Positions 7,364 through 16,087 of a DNA stretch of 41,330 bases are shown here, in pieces (within the stretch, counting starts at the first letter, position 1; each line of letters begins with the position of its first letter). The position numbers were made by a program, and so were the translations under genes. The notes under the pieces are model-generated. The model was not told where the DNA came from and searched no databases. It was given only the letters and a program-made list of their open reading frames with translations. This DNA comes from a virus. Location of the stretch: the IMG/VR virus record IMGVR_UViG_3300009155_000106, positions 1-41,330 of that record; one strand, 5' to 3'.

Positions 7364-10300
7364 TTAATTATCCGCGCGGTTTTCAGATTTATCTCTTACT
7401 CGGAGATTGTGTTTTCCATTGTTCTGAGGATTACCATCTTTGTGATCTACATCTTTACCATCACCTTTATGAACCTTACCCAATTTTGCCATCAATCTTC
7501 TCGCCATAACACGCTTGGAACGATTCTTTCTTTGTTCTGGACGAGAATGATAATTGCGATATTCTGATTTATAGTCTCTTTCATCCAGATATTCTTCTGA
7601 TAGAGGAGATTCTATATTTCCATTGGGGGTATAGTTATATGGGACTTCAACTGGAATTTCAAATTGTTTTCCATTGATGAACACAATATTCTTTGTTGTA
7701 CTTGCAGAATCTGCAAGTTCAGTCCAATCAACTATCGGTTGAGTTGTCTCTGGGTCTATTGTATCTTCAAAGAATTGATACAATTTAAAGGAGTCTTCTC
7801 CAATGTATTGAAATGCATCCTTGAGATAGTTAACTGCTTCTTCTGGTGTTCTTGGATCTGGGGGAGTTACTTTCTTCATTTCACTGTTAGTAGATTCCAG
7901 AAAAAGAGAAACAAGTTTTCTTCCAGTAATATTATTCATGTTTTCTGTTAGATATGCACGAATAACAGATCTATATGAATATTGACGGAAGTCTTCACCA
8001 AGAGTGATCTTCTGCCCTTGTTTCTTCTTTCTATCCTTAAACTCTGCCCACTTCTTCTTGACATCGCTGGTTTCTACTGCGGAAGACTTAAACTTCATCT
8101 GAAACTTGACTTTGCCCAACAGTTTATCAGCATATTTCATATCAACTTTAGTCATCTTAAGATCAGTACCATCTCTATTAGCACTAAGAATATGAGTAGC
8201 AATTGCAGGATCACCTTCTTTGAATTTACTAGCACCAGTGATCAATGAATATATGAATGCCGATGCAAGTTTCTTATCTCCATTCAGAATGTTATTTAAC
8301 ATCTCTGTTGCTTTATCGTGAAGTTTTTCTCTTCTTTCAACTTCTTTATCTTCTCCTGCTTTTTCTGCACCTTGTTGGTAAAGAGAAACTGGACCTGCTT
8401 GTGTTCTTGGATTTCCACCGAGTTCATTTTCAAAGAACTTGATGAATCCATCAATCTCTTTTTTGGTTGCTGGATCAAGTTTGTCGCCAAGAGTATTCAT
8501 GGACCATTTAAGATGTGTGATTGTTTCCGCAGGACCACCAGAACTCAACTGAGATTCACCAATCTTCTGTGACAATGCAGCAACAATATTTCCATCTCCA
8601 TCCACTAACAGTAAATCTGATTTTGGAGTATTATCCCTGACTCCATTATCAATTGCTTCCTTTGAAAGTGTAGTTATGCTCTTCAGTCTACCTGTATGCT
8701 TAAGATATAATCCACCGTATTGTTTGATGATCTGTTCTGCTGCTCTTTGACAAGATGGCATGAACGATTCATTGTTATTTGCAAGAACCGCATCAACATC
8801 TTTCTTGTCAATAAGACCTTTCTTTACCATCTGCTCTGGAGATAATCCAAGTGCGCTATTGACTGCAAATGCAATTCCAGATTCCATTGCTGTTGCATCA
8901 TGCGAAGTTGCATATGTATCTTTCTTTGATGCTTTCTTGGATGCTGCAATCTTCTGTGGTGGTGGATTCAATGCAGCTCCAGCTGAAGTCTGCTTTCCAC
9001 TCTTCTTTTCTTTTGATTCTTTCTTTTCTTTCTTTCCTTCTTTTTCTCCACCAGCATCTTTTTGAAGACCGAATAATCGAATAGAAGTATCGGTGTTTCT
9101 GAATCCTTTATCACCGACAAATTTCTTAAGAGTAGAGAGACTCGCCTTGTCTGCGTCTAAAAGAATGGTATGATCTGCGCGAAGTGATTGTTTATCAACC
9201 AATTCAACATCACCTTTTTTATTTTTAACGGCGTATACTTCACCTTTAACATTTCCAGATTTGAGTTTTTCTTCTCTTTTACCTCTGACTTGTCTTTGAG
9301 TCATAGTATTGTTTCTTTTTCTCTTTGCCTTATCAGCAGAATCAGGAGGTTGACGATTTGTTTTCTTGGATTTCATCTTTGTCGCTTCTGATAAGAAGTT
9401 AGACATGAACATTTGAACTACATCAAATGAAGAATTTAAACTTTTAAGTCTGTCAGATTCACCTTTAATCACTTGTGGCATAATTCTCTTTACCATATTT
9501 GTAACTAGTTTCTTTCTTCTCGCCAAATTACGGTCAATCGTCACTCTTTGAGAATACGGAACCTTTTTCCAGTTTCTCTTTCCTGAAATCTTCTTTCTTA
9601 ACTGAGAGATGATTTCATTCTTTGCACGAACTTTAAGTTGTGTAAGATTCTTTCTTCTCTTTGCTCTGCTTCTGCGTACTATTTTTCGTCTTGATGATGT
9701 TCTTCTTGCTGCTTTCGCAAGTTTCATGCGAGTTACGGCAGAAGTTTCTTCATTAATGCCAGCAACATGGGGATGTAGAGATTCCATATATTCAACTGCG
9801 TCTTCTCTCGTCATATGTGGAGGAAGCATTGAATGTACCAAATCTACATTCTTTTCCATTATTGCTTTACGCATTTTGGATCCAGAAATTTTCTCAATCT
9901 TCATTTTTCCTGTAGTTTTGACAAAATCTTTTGGGGATATGGTTTGCAATCCGTCATCAGAATCTGCATCTCTCGGGATTCCTATTATATGAAAATTTTC
10001 TGGTTTTATATTCGTAAAATCAATAACTTTACCCTGTCGATCAACTGTTCGTTTCCCCATATACTCTTTTAGTTTCTCGTATTGGACTATTCGTTTTCCA
10101 CCCGCAAGTATAGTTAATTCAGTAGCACCGTTGTCGTGAGCGTGCTGTGCGTGACCAAAAACACCAGGTAATTTTAAAGGAGCAGTAACAGTAATATTAT
10201 CTGTATCAAAGATTTTACGCATGAATTGATCTTTGAGCTCTGCTGGAATTGGATTCTTTGAACCAGGACCATCAAAAGTTGGTGTTCCGTAAATATGAAA

Positions 10301-10423
10301 ATCTGCGGTAACACCAGATGCTTGGGCAACCTTTACCATATTTTTCAATTGATCAGCAAGATGACTATGCGCTCCAGTTGGAGGAGCAAAACGACCAGGA
10401 TAAATAAATGTATGTTTTCCCAT
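7364..10423 (-). CDS. Multidomain protein: nucleotidyltransferase, nuclease-like and HNH domains
   Basis: The 1019-aa protein opens with a cytidylyltransferase-like fold: PGRFAPPTGAH (9-19), a variant of the HxGH nucleotide-binding motif, and ISGSKMRKA (179-187), the ISxTxxR-type motif. Residues 235-320 are very basic. Residues 500-800 contain KSDLLLV (601-607) and ALSQKIGESQLSSGG (616-630), resembling a PD-(D/E)xK-like nuclease core with SxK. Residues 990-1008 (DVDHKDGNPQNN, then NLRV) are an HNH motif. Possible prohead-protease sites lie at 344-346 (LSE/A) and 825-827 (LTE/N). No ribosome-binding site exists; TATAAATA ends 6 bases before the ATG, suggesting a leaderless late mRNA. The adenylyl- or cytidylyl-transfer substrate is unknown. 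Confidence 0.75.
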   Translation of the reverse strand: MGKHTFIYPGRFAPPTGAHSHLADQLKNMVKVAQASGVTADFHIYGTPTFDGPGSKNPIPAELKDQFMRKIFDTDNITVTAPLKLPGVFGHAQHAHDNGATELTILAGGKRIVQYEKLKEYMGKRTVDRQGKVIDFTNIKPENFHIIGIPRDADSDDGLQTISPKDFVKTTGKMKIEKISGSKMRKAIMEKNVDLVHSMLPPHMTREDAVEYMESLHPHVAGINEETSAVTRMKLAKAARRTSSRRKIVRRSRAKRRKNLTQLKVRAKNEIISQLRKKISGKRNWKKVPYSQRVTIDRNLARRKKLVTNMVKRIMPQVIKGESDRLKSLNSSFDVVQMFMSNFLSEATKMKSKKTNRQPPDSADKAKRKRNNTMTQRQVRGKREEKLKSGNVKGEVYAVKNKKGDVELVDKQSLRADHTILLDADKASLSTLKKFVGDKGFRNTDTSIRLFGLQKDAGGEKEGKKEKKESKEKKSGKQTSAGAALNPPPQKIAASKKASKKDTYATSHDATAMESGIAFAVNSALGLSPEQMVKKGLIDKKDVDAVLANNNESFMPSCQRAAEQIIKQYGGLYLKHTGRLKSITTLSKEAIDNGVRDNTPKSDLLLVDGDGNIVAALSQKIGESQLSSGGPAETITHLKWSMNTLGDKLDPATKKEIDGFIKFFENELGGNPRTQAGPVSLYQQGAEKAGEDKEVERREKLHDKATEMLNNILNGDKKLASAFIYSLITGASKFKEGDPAIATHILSANRDGTDLKMTKVDMKYADKLLGKVKFQMKFKSSAVETSDVKKKWAEFKDRKKKQGQKITLGEDFRQYSYRSVIRAYLTENMNNITGRKLVSLFLESTNSEMKKVTPPDPRTPEEAVNYLKDAFQYIGEDSFKLYQFFEDTIDPETTQPIVDWTELADSASTTKNIVFINGKQFEIPVEVPYNYTPNGNIESPLSEEYLDERDYKSEYRNYHSRPEQRKNRSKRVMARRLMAKLGKVHKGDGKDVDHKDGNPQNNGKHNLRVRDKSENRADN

Positions 10424-10429
10424 ATCATT

Positions 10430-10437
10430 TATTTATA
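10430..10437 (-). promoter_or_regulatory. Late promoter TATAAATA, 6 nt from start codon
   Basis: A perfect T4-type late promoter element on the minus strand is followed by 6 bases and the ATG of the 1019-aa gene. In T4 the late start site is about 6 bases after this element, so the transcript should begin at or next to the start codon. Confidence 0.75.
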
Positions 10438-10440
10438 ACA

Positions 10441-10466
10441 TTAAGAAACCCACCGTTAGGTGGGTT
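10441..10466 (-). terminator. Terminator of the exonuclease cassette
   Basis: AACCCACC and GGTGGGTT form an 8-bp stem (10447-10454 with 10459-10466) around a 4-base loop. On the minus strand the stem is followed by TCTTAA. It lies just after the stop codon of the 130-aa gene and just before the next late promoter. Confidence 0.75.
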
Positions 10467-10470
10467 CTAT

Positions 10471-10863
10471 TTATTCCATAATACTTTCAACAAAGGAAAA
10501 TCCCTTATGGTGTTTCCGTTTTCCCGATATCACCTCATAGAGGCTTGATCGTGTTAGGAAATAAGTTTTACAAAATTCTTGTATATTTTTAGTTTTTACA
10601 TCAACCCCATCAATATTCTTGAAAATCCAAGTTTTGCTTGGTTCATGAATCTGGGGTGGGGGTGGGTCTATTATAGATTGATCTAAAATAATCAATTGTT
10701 CTTTTGTGGGAGTCCATTCCCAATAGATTTCATTTTTATGAAATTCTCCACCATACTTATGGATGAACATATTCCGAAAATGAGCGGATTTGGAATCATC
10801 ATTACAACGAATCCAGGTGAAAGAATATTTACGATTTACATCATTTAAACTTAAAGAAATCAA
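10471..10863 (-). CDS. Putative DNA-binding protein with NUMOD-like C-terminus
   Basis: The C-terminal third of this 130-aa protein (about residues 91-125, with NIQEFCKTYFLTRSSLYEVI then GKRKHHKGF) looks like the helix-turn-helix modules attached to phage homing endonucleases (NUMOD type). The first 80 residues form an unrecognised domain with several Trp and no GIY-YIG or HNH motif. The likely start is a TTG that overlaps the stop of the exonuclease gene (TTGA), implying translational coupling. It may guide or regulate the exonuclease, or be a relic of a homing endonuclease. Confidence 0.55.
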   Translation of the reverse strand: MISLSLNDVNRKYSFTWIRCNDDSKSAHFRNMFIHKYGGEFHKNEIYWEWTPTKEQLIILDQSIIDPPPPQIHEPSKTWIFKNIDGVDVKTKNIQEFCKTYFLTRSSLYEVISGKRKHHKGFSFVESIME

Positions 10864-11513
10864 ATTGGGAGAACCTTTTTATTATAAGTATCTATTGACG
10901 CTTTCAGTGGTTTCACAAAGTTAATTACTTTTTCTTTGAATACCTGACAGAATCCCTGTTCATTAGCAATTAAAATCACGATATTTGGTATAGACTCACC
11001 AGTTCGTTCCTGCCACAGCAAAGAATATGCTGTTGCTTGACAAAAATAGTTCTCTATATCTATCTTTTTCTTTGGACGAGTACTCGCCTTAAAGTCTATT
11101 ACCGACAGTTCTTTTTTGTATTCTGCAATACAGTCCACTCGTCCAGCAAGACCTGTAATCTTACCCCAGAGTGGTTGCTCAATGGCACGAATATTGTTGA
11201 TATGGTCTACTTCCTTCTTAATAAGGGTAAACAATTCATCATTTATGGTCATATCCACCTCCTCGTTGATCAAATATGATTCAATCTTGGAATGGAGAAG
11301 AGTCCCACGATCACATACTCGTTGAGACTCCTTAGAATTATTCTTTCTCCAATCCGCAAATTGTTGTTGTTTCTCCCATCCGACCACGCTGGTCACGGAT
11401 GGAAATATTCCATCAGGTGTAGAATACAAACGAAGACCGTTGGTTTCGGTTCGTTCTATTCCGTCTTTCGGAAGATCATAACAATTATGGGTAAAGTTTC
11501 CAATCACAACCAT
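10860..11513 (-). CDS. PD-(D/E)xK exonuclease, RecB/MGME1-like
   Basis: The 217-aa protein has the motif series of RecB-family single-strand exonucleases: PSVTSVVG (38-45), RGTLLH (69-74), GRVDCIA with D127, VIDFKAS with D140 and K142, and Q159xxxY163 (QATAY). T4-like phages of aquatic hosts often carry such an exonuclease, presumably for recombination or host DNA degradation. A sigma-70-like promoter (TTGACA, 16 bp, TATAAT) abuts the ATG. If transcription starts about 6-7 bases after the -10 box, initiation would use the in-frame GTG at codon 3. It is the first gene of a two-gene cassette that ends at the terminator at 10441-10466. Confidence 0.82.
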   Translation of the reverse strand: MVVIGNFTHNCYDLPKDGIERTETNGLRLYSTPDGIFPSVTSVVGWEKQQQFADWRKNNSKESQRVCDRGTLLHSKIESYLINEEVDMTINDELFTLIKKEVDHINNIRAIEQPLWGKITGLAGRVDCIAEYKKELSVIDFKASTRPKKKIDIENYFCQATAYSLLWQERTGESIPNIVILIANEQGFCQVFKEKVINFVKPLKASIDTYNKKVLPI

Positions 11514-11541
11514 ATTATAACCACAATCAAATAAATGTCAA
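11514..11541 (-). promoter_or_regulatory. Sigma-70-type promoter of the exonuclease cassette
   Basis: On the minus strand TTGACA (11536-11541) and TATAAT (11514-11519) are separated by 16 bp, a perfect match to both boxes. The -10 box touches the ATG at 11513, and an in-frame GTG lies exactly 6 bases after the box. It sits inside a block that otherwise uses late promoters. Confidence 0.75.
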
Positions 11542-12662
11542 GAGGGTTTCTTTTTACTTTGTTTATTTTTATTAGCTATATCTCTTCGCTGCCGAGGAGA
11601 CAGTCTTTGTTCTATCTCTTCATCAGATAATTTAGCATTATTCGTATATGGTTTCTTAACAACTTCTTCTTCAATTCTTCTTCTAATTTCTTCTCTAATA
11701 AGAGACTTTAGTGAGTTATCAGATGATTCTGTTTTTGCAATGAAGTTCATTGCTTGGTCTGGTGTAATGGTAAACATGGAAGATTGACGGAATCTACTGC
11801 TTCTATCTTTAGGATTATGTTCTTCGTGGTTTGCTGCCTTAGGCCTGCCACCCATTTGAGCAACCTCTCCTGAACTAAACATATCTGTTTTCATAGACTG
11901 ATTGGATAGAGGGGTCGGTGATGGAAGTGGTTTTGTATTATCTTCATCCTTGGGTGGGGGTGGTACACCTGGGGCTCCTGGGGTGGCTGGGGGGGCTAGT
12001 AAATTTCCTAAAAGATTTGATCCCATGTTAGTTCCTCCTGATGTGGTTTTTGTACTAGTCATAACTTGTGGCTTGATACTTAACTGTGTCTGTGGATTTG
12101 CTGGTTGCGTCCCAGAGAAAATCTGTCTGCCAAGTGCATATGCAGCTGCAATGCCTTGGACTGCGGAACCAAAATTCAATCCCATATTTGGTGCAGATAA
12201 GGTTAATGCATTCCTAGCAGATTGAAACAGTTGCATAGCTGGATCTATTCCAATACTGGTTGTAAGATCACTTGGAGAAACTGATTGTTCTGGTTGAGCA
12301 ACATTATTATCTTGTTGCCGTTTAATAGGAGTTGTTGGAACAGCTGTTGGTTGGGGTGACCGAGCTCGCGCGGCATTTACATTGGGTGGAGTTCGATAGT
12401 TTGCAACTCCACCAGATTGATCTTCACCATTCCCTGAAAGTGCGCCCATTATTAAATCATTTTGAGAGGGTGATGAATTAATTGCAGCTCCAGCTCCAGC
12501 TGAAGGTGTATATGAGCCAGTTGAAGTCCCGACATTAGTAGATCCTCCAAGAGCTCTAGAGGACACACCAGTTGCTCGAGCTGTTGCTGTACCTGTTGCT
12601 GTAGCGGTTCCTTGAAATTGCTCCGTTATCATACTTCTAATAGTTTTATGTAAGTCGCTCAT
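11538..12662 (-). CDS. Low-complexity virion/internal head protein
   Basis: I place the start at the ATG at 12662 because AAGGAT lies 5 bases before it; an ATG eight codons upstream has no ribosome-binding site. The resulting N-terminus is MSDLHKTIRSMITE/Q, similar in plan to the capsid-targeting leaders in this window. Residues 15-250 are rich in Ala, Gly, Thr, Pro and Ser, with alanine stretches. A Pro-rich segment lies near 235-255. The last 60 residues are charged and helical (REEIRRRIEEE). No enzymatic domain is visible. It follows the 471-aa protein of similar composition, and both probably belong to the virion. Confidence 0.65.
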   Translation of the reverse strand: MSDLHKTIRSMITEQFQGTATATGTATARATGVSSRALGGSTNVGTSTGSYTPSAGAGAAINSSPSQNDLIMGALSGNGEDQSGGVANYRTPPNVNAARARSPQPTAVPTTPIKRQQDNNVAQPEQSVSPSDLTTSIGIDPAMQLFQSARNALTLSAPNMGLNFGSAVQGIAAAYALGRQIFSGTQPANPQTQLSIKPQVMTSTKTTSGGTNMGSNLLGNLLAPPATPGAPGVPPPPKDEDNTKPLPSPTPLSNQSMKTDMFSSGEVAQMGGRPKAANHEEHNPKDRSSRFRQSSMFTITPDQAMNFIAKTESSDNSLKSLIREEIRRRIEEEVVKKPYTNNAKLSDEEIEQRLSPRQRRDIANKNKQSKKKPS

Positions 12663-12688
12663 TGGTATCCTTTTATTTTCTAACATCT

Positions 12689-14104
12689 TTATTTAGTTCT
12701 AACATCGTTATCAAGATATGGTGAAAGTTTATGTATTTCATAATCCCAAGGAACTACTTTTGTTTGGCTTCCTTTGCTTCGAATATTGCTACCGAGAAGT
12801 TTATCAATCTGCATTTGAATAACATTTGAACTTGGATATGACATTCTTGGATCTGAAGATGGTACTATACTTGTAGTCATTGTGGTATTGTGTGGTATTT
12901 GAACATGAGTTGGCAGACCTAGTTTACCGAGATCTATTCCGTCTTTTGAACTATCAAATGGTTTACCTCCAACTTCTAAAGTGTATGCTGTATTACCTTC
13001 TTTTGGATATGGAATTCGTGTTTTAGCACTCTCTTCTCCAGTTAAATTATCTCTTGATCTTCTTGGTTCATTTGCTCTTTCTGGTCGCTGAAATTCGGAT
13101 ATTGGTCCTTGAGTTTTTCTTTCACGAATCTTATCCACAAATACTGAATCACCTTTACCAAGAGGTTGTGTTGTTCCAGCAAGACGATCTGTTGGGGATT
13201 GACGAAGTTCAAATTCAGGTTTAAGTTCCAAATTTTGTGCATCTAGTACTTTAGATATTAATTTAGCACCTCGCTGACTTGGCGGTTGACCAACAGTCGT
13301 TGCTATACTCTGTCGCATGGCCCTTCTAATGGCAGTATTATCAGCATCAGTTCGCCAGGGTTGATCTTTTTGTACTTCAGCTCTTGTTGGTACTCCAAGC
13401 GTTCTATCCCGTAGATCTTCTGCTGCTTGTCTGGTTTTATCTGTTGTATTATTGACAACATTTCCTATTGCTCTTCCAAAGGATGATGGGACTCCACCAA
13501 CGCTGGACATTGCTCTTCCAACGGTAGTATTTCTCACTGCGCTAGGTAATCTGCCACCACCACCGCCAACTTTACCAATCGCATATGCGATTGCGATATC
13601 AGCAGCAGCACCAGCAAGTTTCTTCCACGGAAATGCTCCCATGGGTTGCACATTTACACGATCATAATCTTCTAGATCTTTCAATGAGTCGGCTCGTTCC
13701 TGGTCTGAGTAACGAGTATCTGTCTTTGCTTCATTTTCCAACTTAGATCGCAATGCACGATAATCATCAGATGCCATCTTAAATGCTACATGTGCAGAAT
13801 CATCCCCTGTTCCCTTTCTAGACTGAGCTTCCTTCATTCTGCCAAGTGGTTCGTCGCGAGGATCGCGTTCACCTTGTCCCCAACCATATCCACCCATTTC
13901 TGCGGAAAACATTCCTGGCCTACTTGTCCCTTGATTCTTTATTTGATCCGCAAAATCTTTCCCTAGTTGTCCTGGTGGCGGATTAAGAAAAGTATCAGAA
14001 TTAGAATTTTCTGGTTTAGGTTTATCATACTTTGCAGGGACAACACCTTCATTCAATTGAATCTTTATTCTATCTACCTGTTGCTGATACGAGTATCTCT
14101 TCAT
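12689..14104 (-). CDS. Low-complexity virion/internal head protein
   Basis: This 471-aa protein begins MKRYSYQQQVDRIKIQLNE/G, ending in a plausible prohead-protease site. An Ala/Gly hydrophobic segment near residues 160-185 (AGAAADIAIAYAIGKVGGGGG) could enter a membrane; the rest is polar and rich in Arg, Pro and Ser. I recognise no catalytic motif. AAGGGA lies 6 bases before the ATG. The gene is followed within 30 bases by the similarly built protein ending at 11538. A role in the head interior or in genome delivery is an inference from the leader and composition. Confidence 0.65.
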   Translation of the reverse strand: MKRYSYQQQVDRIKIQLNEGVVPAKYDKPKPENSNSDTFLNPPPGQLGKDFADQIKNQGTSRPGMFSAEMGGYGWGQGERDPRDEPLGRMKEAQSRKGTGDDSAHVAFKMASDDYRALRSKLENEAKTDTRYSDQERADSLKDLEDYDRVNVQPMGAFPWKKLAGAAADIAIAYAIGKVGGGGGRLPSAVRNTTVGRAMSSVGGVPSSFGRAIGNVVNNTTDKTRQAAEDLRDRTLGVPTRAEVQKDQPWRTDADNTAIRRAMRQSIATTVGQPPSQRGAKLISKVLDAQNLELKPEFELRQSPTDRLAGTTQPLGKGDSVFVDKIRERKTQGPISEFQRPERANEPRRSRDNLTGEESAKTRIPYPKEGNTAYTLEVGGKPFDSSKDGIDLGKLGLPTHVQIPHNTTMTTSIVPSSDPRMSYPSSNVIQMQIDKLLGSNIRSKGSQTKVVPWDYEIHKLSPYLDNDVRTK

Positions 14105-14105
14105 G

Positions 14106-14405
14106 TTATCCCTTCCATTGCTTTCCAGTTTGAGAAGATGCTATATCAAGATTGGTATGATATCTCTTACCAAGACCCTTCTTCATTCTTCCCATTAACT
14201 CATTCCATTTTCCACCAGTTACTTTATTTGCGTTAAGAGTCGCATCTGATCCTATTGGTTGAGCAAAGGAATCATATTGTCTTCTTATTTTCTTTTTCTT
14301 ACAATTTGGACAAGATTTGCTCAACGGTATTTCTCTGTCGGATATTGAAAGAATTTTATCAAAGGCGTGTTGGCATCCATCACATACAAATCCATAATTT
14401 GGCAT
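14106..14405 (-). CDS. FmdB-type zinc-ribbon protein
   Basis: The 99-aa protein has four cysteines in two CxxC knuckles (C8/C11 and C32/C35) in the order typical of FmdB-family zinc ribbons, with the characteristic Y-x-C-x-x-C start (MPNYGFVCDGC). The C-terminal half is basic. Similar small zinc-ribbon proteins occur near structural genes in other T4-like phages; their function is not established. An AAGGAT ribosome-binding site lies 8 bases before the ATG. Confidence 0.8.
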   Translation of the reverse strand: MPNYGFVCDGCQHAFDKILSISDREIPLSKSCPNCKKKKIRRQYDSFAQPIGSDATLNANKVTGGKWNELMGRMKKGLGKRYHTNLDIASSQTGKQWKG

Positions 14406-14416
14406 AATATAAATCC

Positions 14417-14872
14417 TTAATTTCCTTGTAATCTTGCGTATACTGCCTGTCTATTTTGAAGCATTCTTGCATTAGCATCAGCTGCTATTTGTACTACCGA
14501 TTTTGGTCCTTGAACTGCAAACATGTTTCCGCTTCTTGCTGCTTGCGTAGTTTCCATGCGTTTTTGTAAAGATTTTATAGGTGCTGATTTTTCTTCTGGA
14601 ACCCGAAATGCGTTTCCGCTTCCGACATATTGCTTAGTTTCCATGCGTTTTTGTAAAGATTTTATAGGTGCTGATATTTGTTCTGGAACTTGAAATCTGT
14701 TTCCACTTCTGACCTCTCGCATAGTGTTAATGCGGCCTTCTAGACTTTTATCTGCGGCGGCCGCACCCTGTGGGAGTTTAAATTTTCCTGGCAATTGCTG
14801 TCTATCAGCAGCATGGTCGTCCCATGCTTTCCTGATTTTACTTGCATATGGATCATTTGTTACAATAGGCAT
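14417..14872 (-). CDS. Short-repeat protein, probably virion-associated
   Basis: This 151-aa protein contains three copies of a roughly 29-residue repeat (about 41-63, 71-92, 100-121) with the core KSLQKRME then SGNxFxVP. Two copies are nearly identical at the DNA level too, which points to recent duplication. No domain is recognised. The gene has its own TATAAATA late promoter and an AAGGAA ribosome-binding site, so it is a late product. It lacks a capsid-targeting N-terminus. Confidence 0.65.
   Translation of the reverse strand: MPIVTNDPYASKIRKAWDDHAADRQQLPGKFKLPQGAAAADKSLEGRINTMREVRSGNRFQVPEQISAPIKSLQKRMETKQYVGSGNAFRVPEEKSAPIKSLQKRMETTQAARSGNMFAVQGPKSVVQIAADANARMLQNRQAVYARLQGN
14546..14673 (-). 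repeat. Two near-identical DNA repeats within the 151-aa gene
   Basis: Blocks beginning near 14546 and 14636 share about 40 bases (encoding IKSLQKRMET) at a 90-base spacing. They are the DNA form of the 30-residue protein repeat. Confidence 0.7.
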
Positions 14873-14882
14873 ATATTGTTCC

Positions 14883-15428
14883 TTATTTCTTATTTATATG
14901 TTTCTTAATGTGCGATATGACACGAAGTATCTTTGGATCTACTTTTTTCTTGGCACTCTTACCATTCTTATTTATTTCAAACTTATTACCAAGTCTACGA
15001 ATTAAATCATCAGAGTGCATGACAGAATCAGAAAAATCAACAATATCTGGATTGTGTGATTCCATGTGATGCATCAATGAAGGTACAATAAATGATCTAT
15101 AGATCTGAATATCTTCCTCTGGTGGTTTTCCATTTAATTCAAAATGAACTCTACTTCTGGTTTCGTGTCCAGAATTCTGGGGAGCATACTTATGTTCTAT
15201 CTCAAGAATTCCAGAAGCACCACCACTTCTAAAACTATAGATGTGTCTTCCACTATTCTTTGTTTTTCCATCTGGAACAATGTCCCATTTAATTGGATAT
15301 GCAGACTTCTTCAGATACCCTCTATGAATTACATCCTTGAGATCCTTTTCATCTACGGGAAGAAAATCAGCAGGAGAGTTTCTTTTCTTTATGGATTCGT
15401 TTAAAGATTTAAAGACATCATTGTACAT
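14883..15428 (-). CDS. Putative internal head protein
   Basis: I choose the ATG at 15428; a TTG two codons upstream is the only earlier start. The N-terminus MYNDVFKSLNE/S fits the capsid-targeting plan with LNE as the cleavage site. The middle is a beta-rich region with no recognised domain. Near the C-terminus, DDLIRRLG resembles EDLIRRIG in the 386-aa protein encoded at 17918-19078, so the two may share a C-terminal module. The gene overlaps the muramidase-like gene upstream by 11 bases. Function unknown. Confidence 0.65.
   Translation of the reverse strand: MYNDVFKSLNESIKKRNSPADFLPVDEKDLKDVIHRGYLKKSAYPIKWDIVPDGKTKNSGRHIYSFRSGGASGILEIEHKYAPQNSGHETRSRVHFELNGKPPEEDIQIYRSFIVPSLMHHMESHNPDIVDFSDSVMHSDDLIRRLGNKFEINKNGKSAKKKVDPKILRVISHIKKHINKK
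14891..14898 (-). promoter_or_regulatory. Late promoter TATAAATA
   Basis: A perfect late promoter element on the minus strand, inside the end of the 183-aa gene. It is followed by AAGGAA and the ATG of the 151-aa gene, so this promoter gives a normal short leader rather than a leaderless one. Confidence 0.7.
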
Positions 15429-16086
15429 TTTCAAAACTCATATTTTCGTTGTAGTGGTGCGTGAAATTCTTTAACCAATTATTATTTAGTCCTTTTGGAT
15501 CGTTGGTTGCTCCAATAGTTGGTGAATATTTAGATTGTAGATAATGTGGGAATCCATTATATTGTGCCTGTGTAGTGGAATCCATACCTTCCCATTCACC
15601 TTTCCTCTTCATGAGAATTGATGATGCCCATCCCGCTTGTTTATCTAGGGTCTGTCCAGGTTTTCCTACTGCATTTTTATGAAGAACTCCAAATTCTTTT
15701 CCAGCTCTACCATTCTCAGTACTGCGTATAGCATAGAGCATTGACATGGTTTCATGGTCGTTTTCATCTATGTGATTTCTCTTTGCAGCATTTAAAATCA
15801 CTTCGTGTTCATCTCCATGTTTAGTGGCCATTCCCTTCATGAAATTATCATGTTTCACTTTAATAGGATCTACCTTTGATTTTTCTTTCTTTTCCTCTTC
15901 CTCCTTTTCTGTAGATTCAACAGGTGGTTGGGTTGCGGTTGGTTGTTCTTGATGTGGTGATGTCACCACAGGTGATATCAACTTTCCGAGAACAGCACCA
16001 CCTGTAAAAACTCCAAGTCCTGCTGCTGCTATAGCTAATTTGTCAACAAGAGATCCTTCGTTAATGTATTGTTTAAATGTTATCAT
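15418..16086 (-). CDS. Muramidase-like protein with capsid-targeting leader and TM helix
   Basis: The 222-aa protein has three parts. Residues 1-10 (MITFKQYINE/G) match the capsid-targeting leader. Residues 13-41 form a hydrophobic helix (LAIAAAGLGVFTGGAVLG). After a Pro/Glu/Lys linker, residues 115-205 match a lytic-transglycosylase-like family: AIRSTENGRAGKEFGV with likely catalytic Glu124, and later FPHYLQSKYSP and NDPKGLNNNW. I infer an enzyme packed in the head that is delivered with the DNA and opens peptidoglycan locally, or a membrane-tethered lysis enzyme. Its ATG follows the stop of the repeat protein by one base. Confidence 0.72.
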   Translation of the reverse strand: MITFKQYINEGSLVDKLAIAAAGLGVFTGGAVLGKLISPVVTSPHQEQPTATQPPVESTEKEEEEKKEKSKVDPIKVKHDNFMKGMATKHGDEHEVILNAAKRNHIDENDHETMSMLYAIRSTENGRAGKEFGVLHKNAVGKPGQTLDKQAGWASSILMKRKGEWEGMDSTTQAQYNGFPHYLQSKYSPTIGATNDPKGLNNNWLKNFTHHYNENMSFENVQ

Positions 16087-16087
16087 T

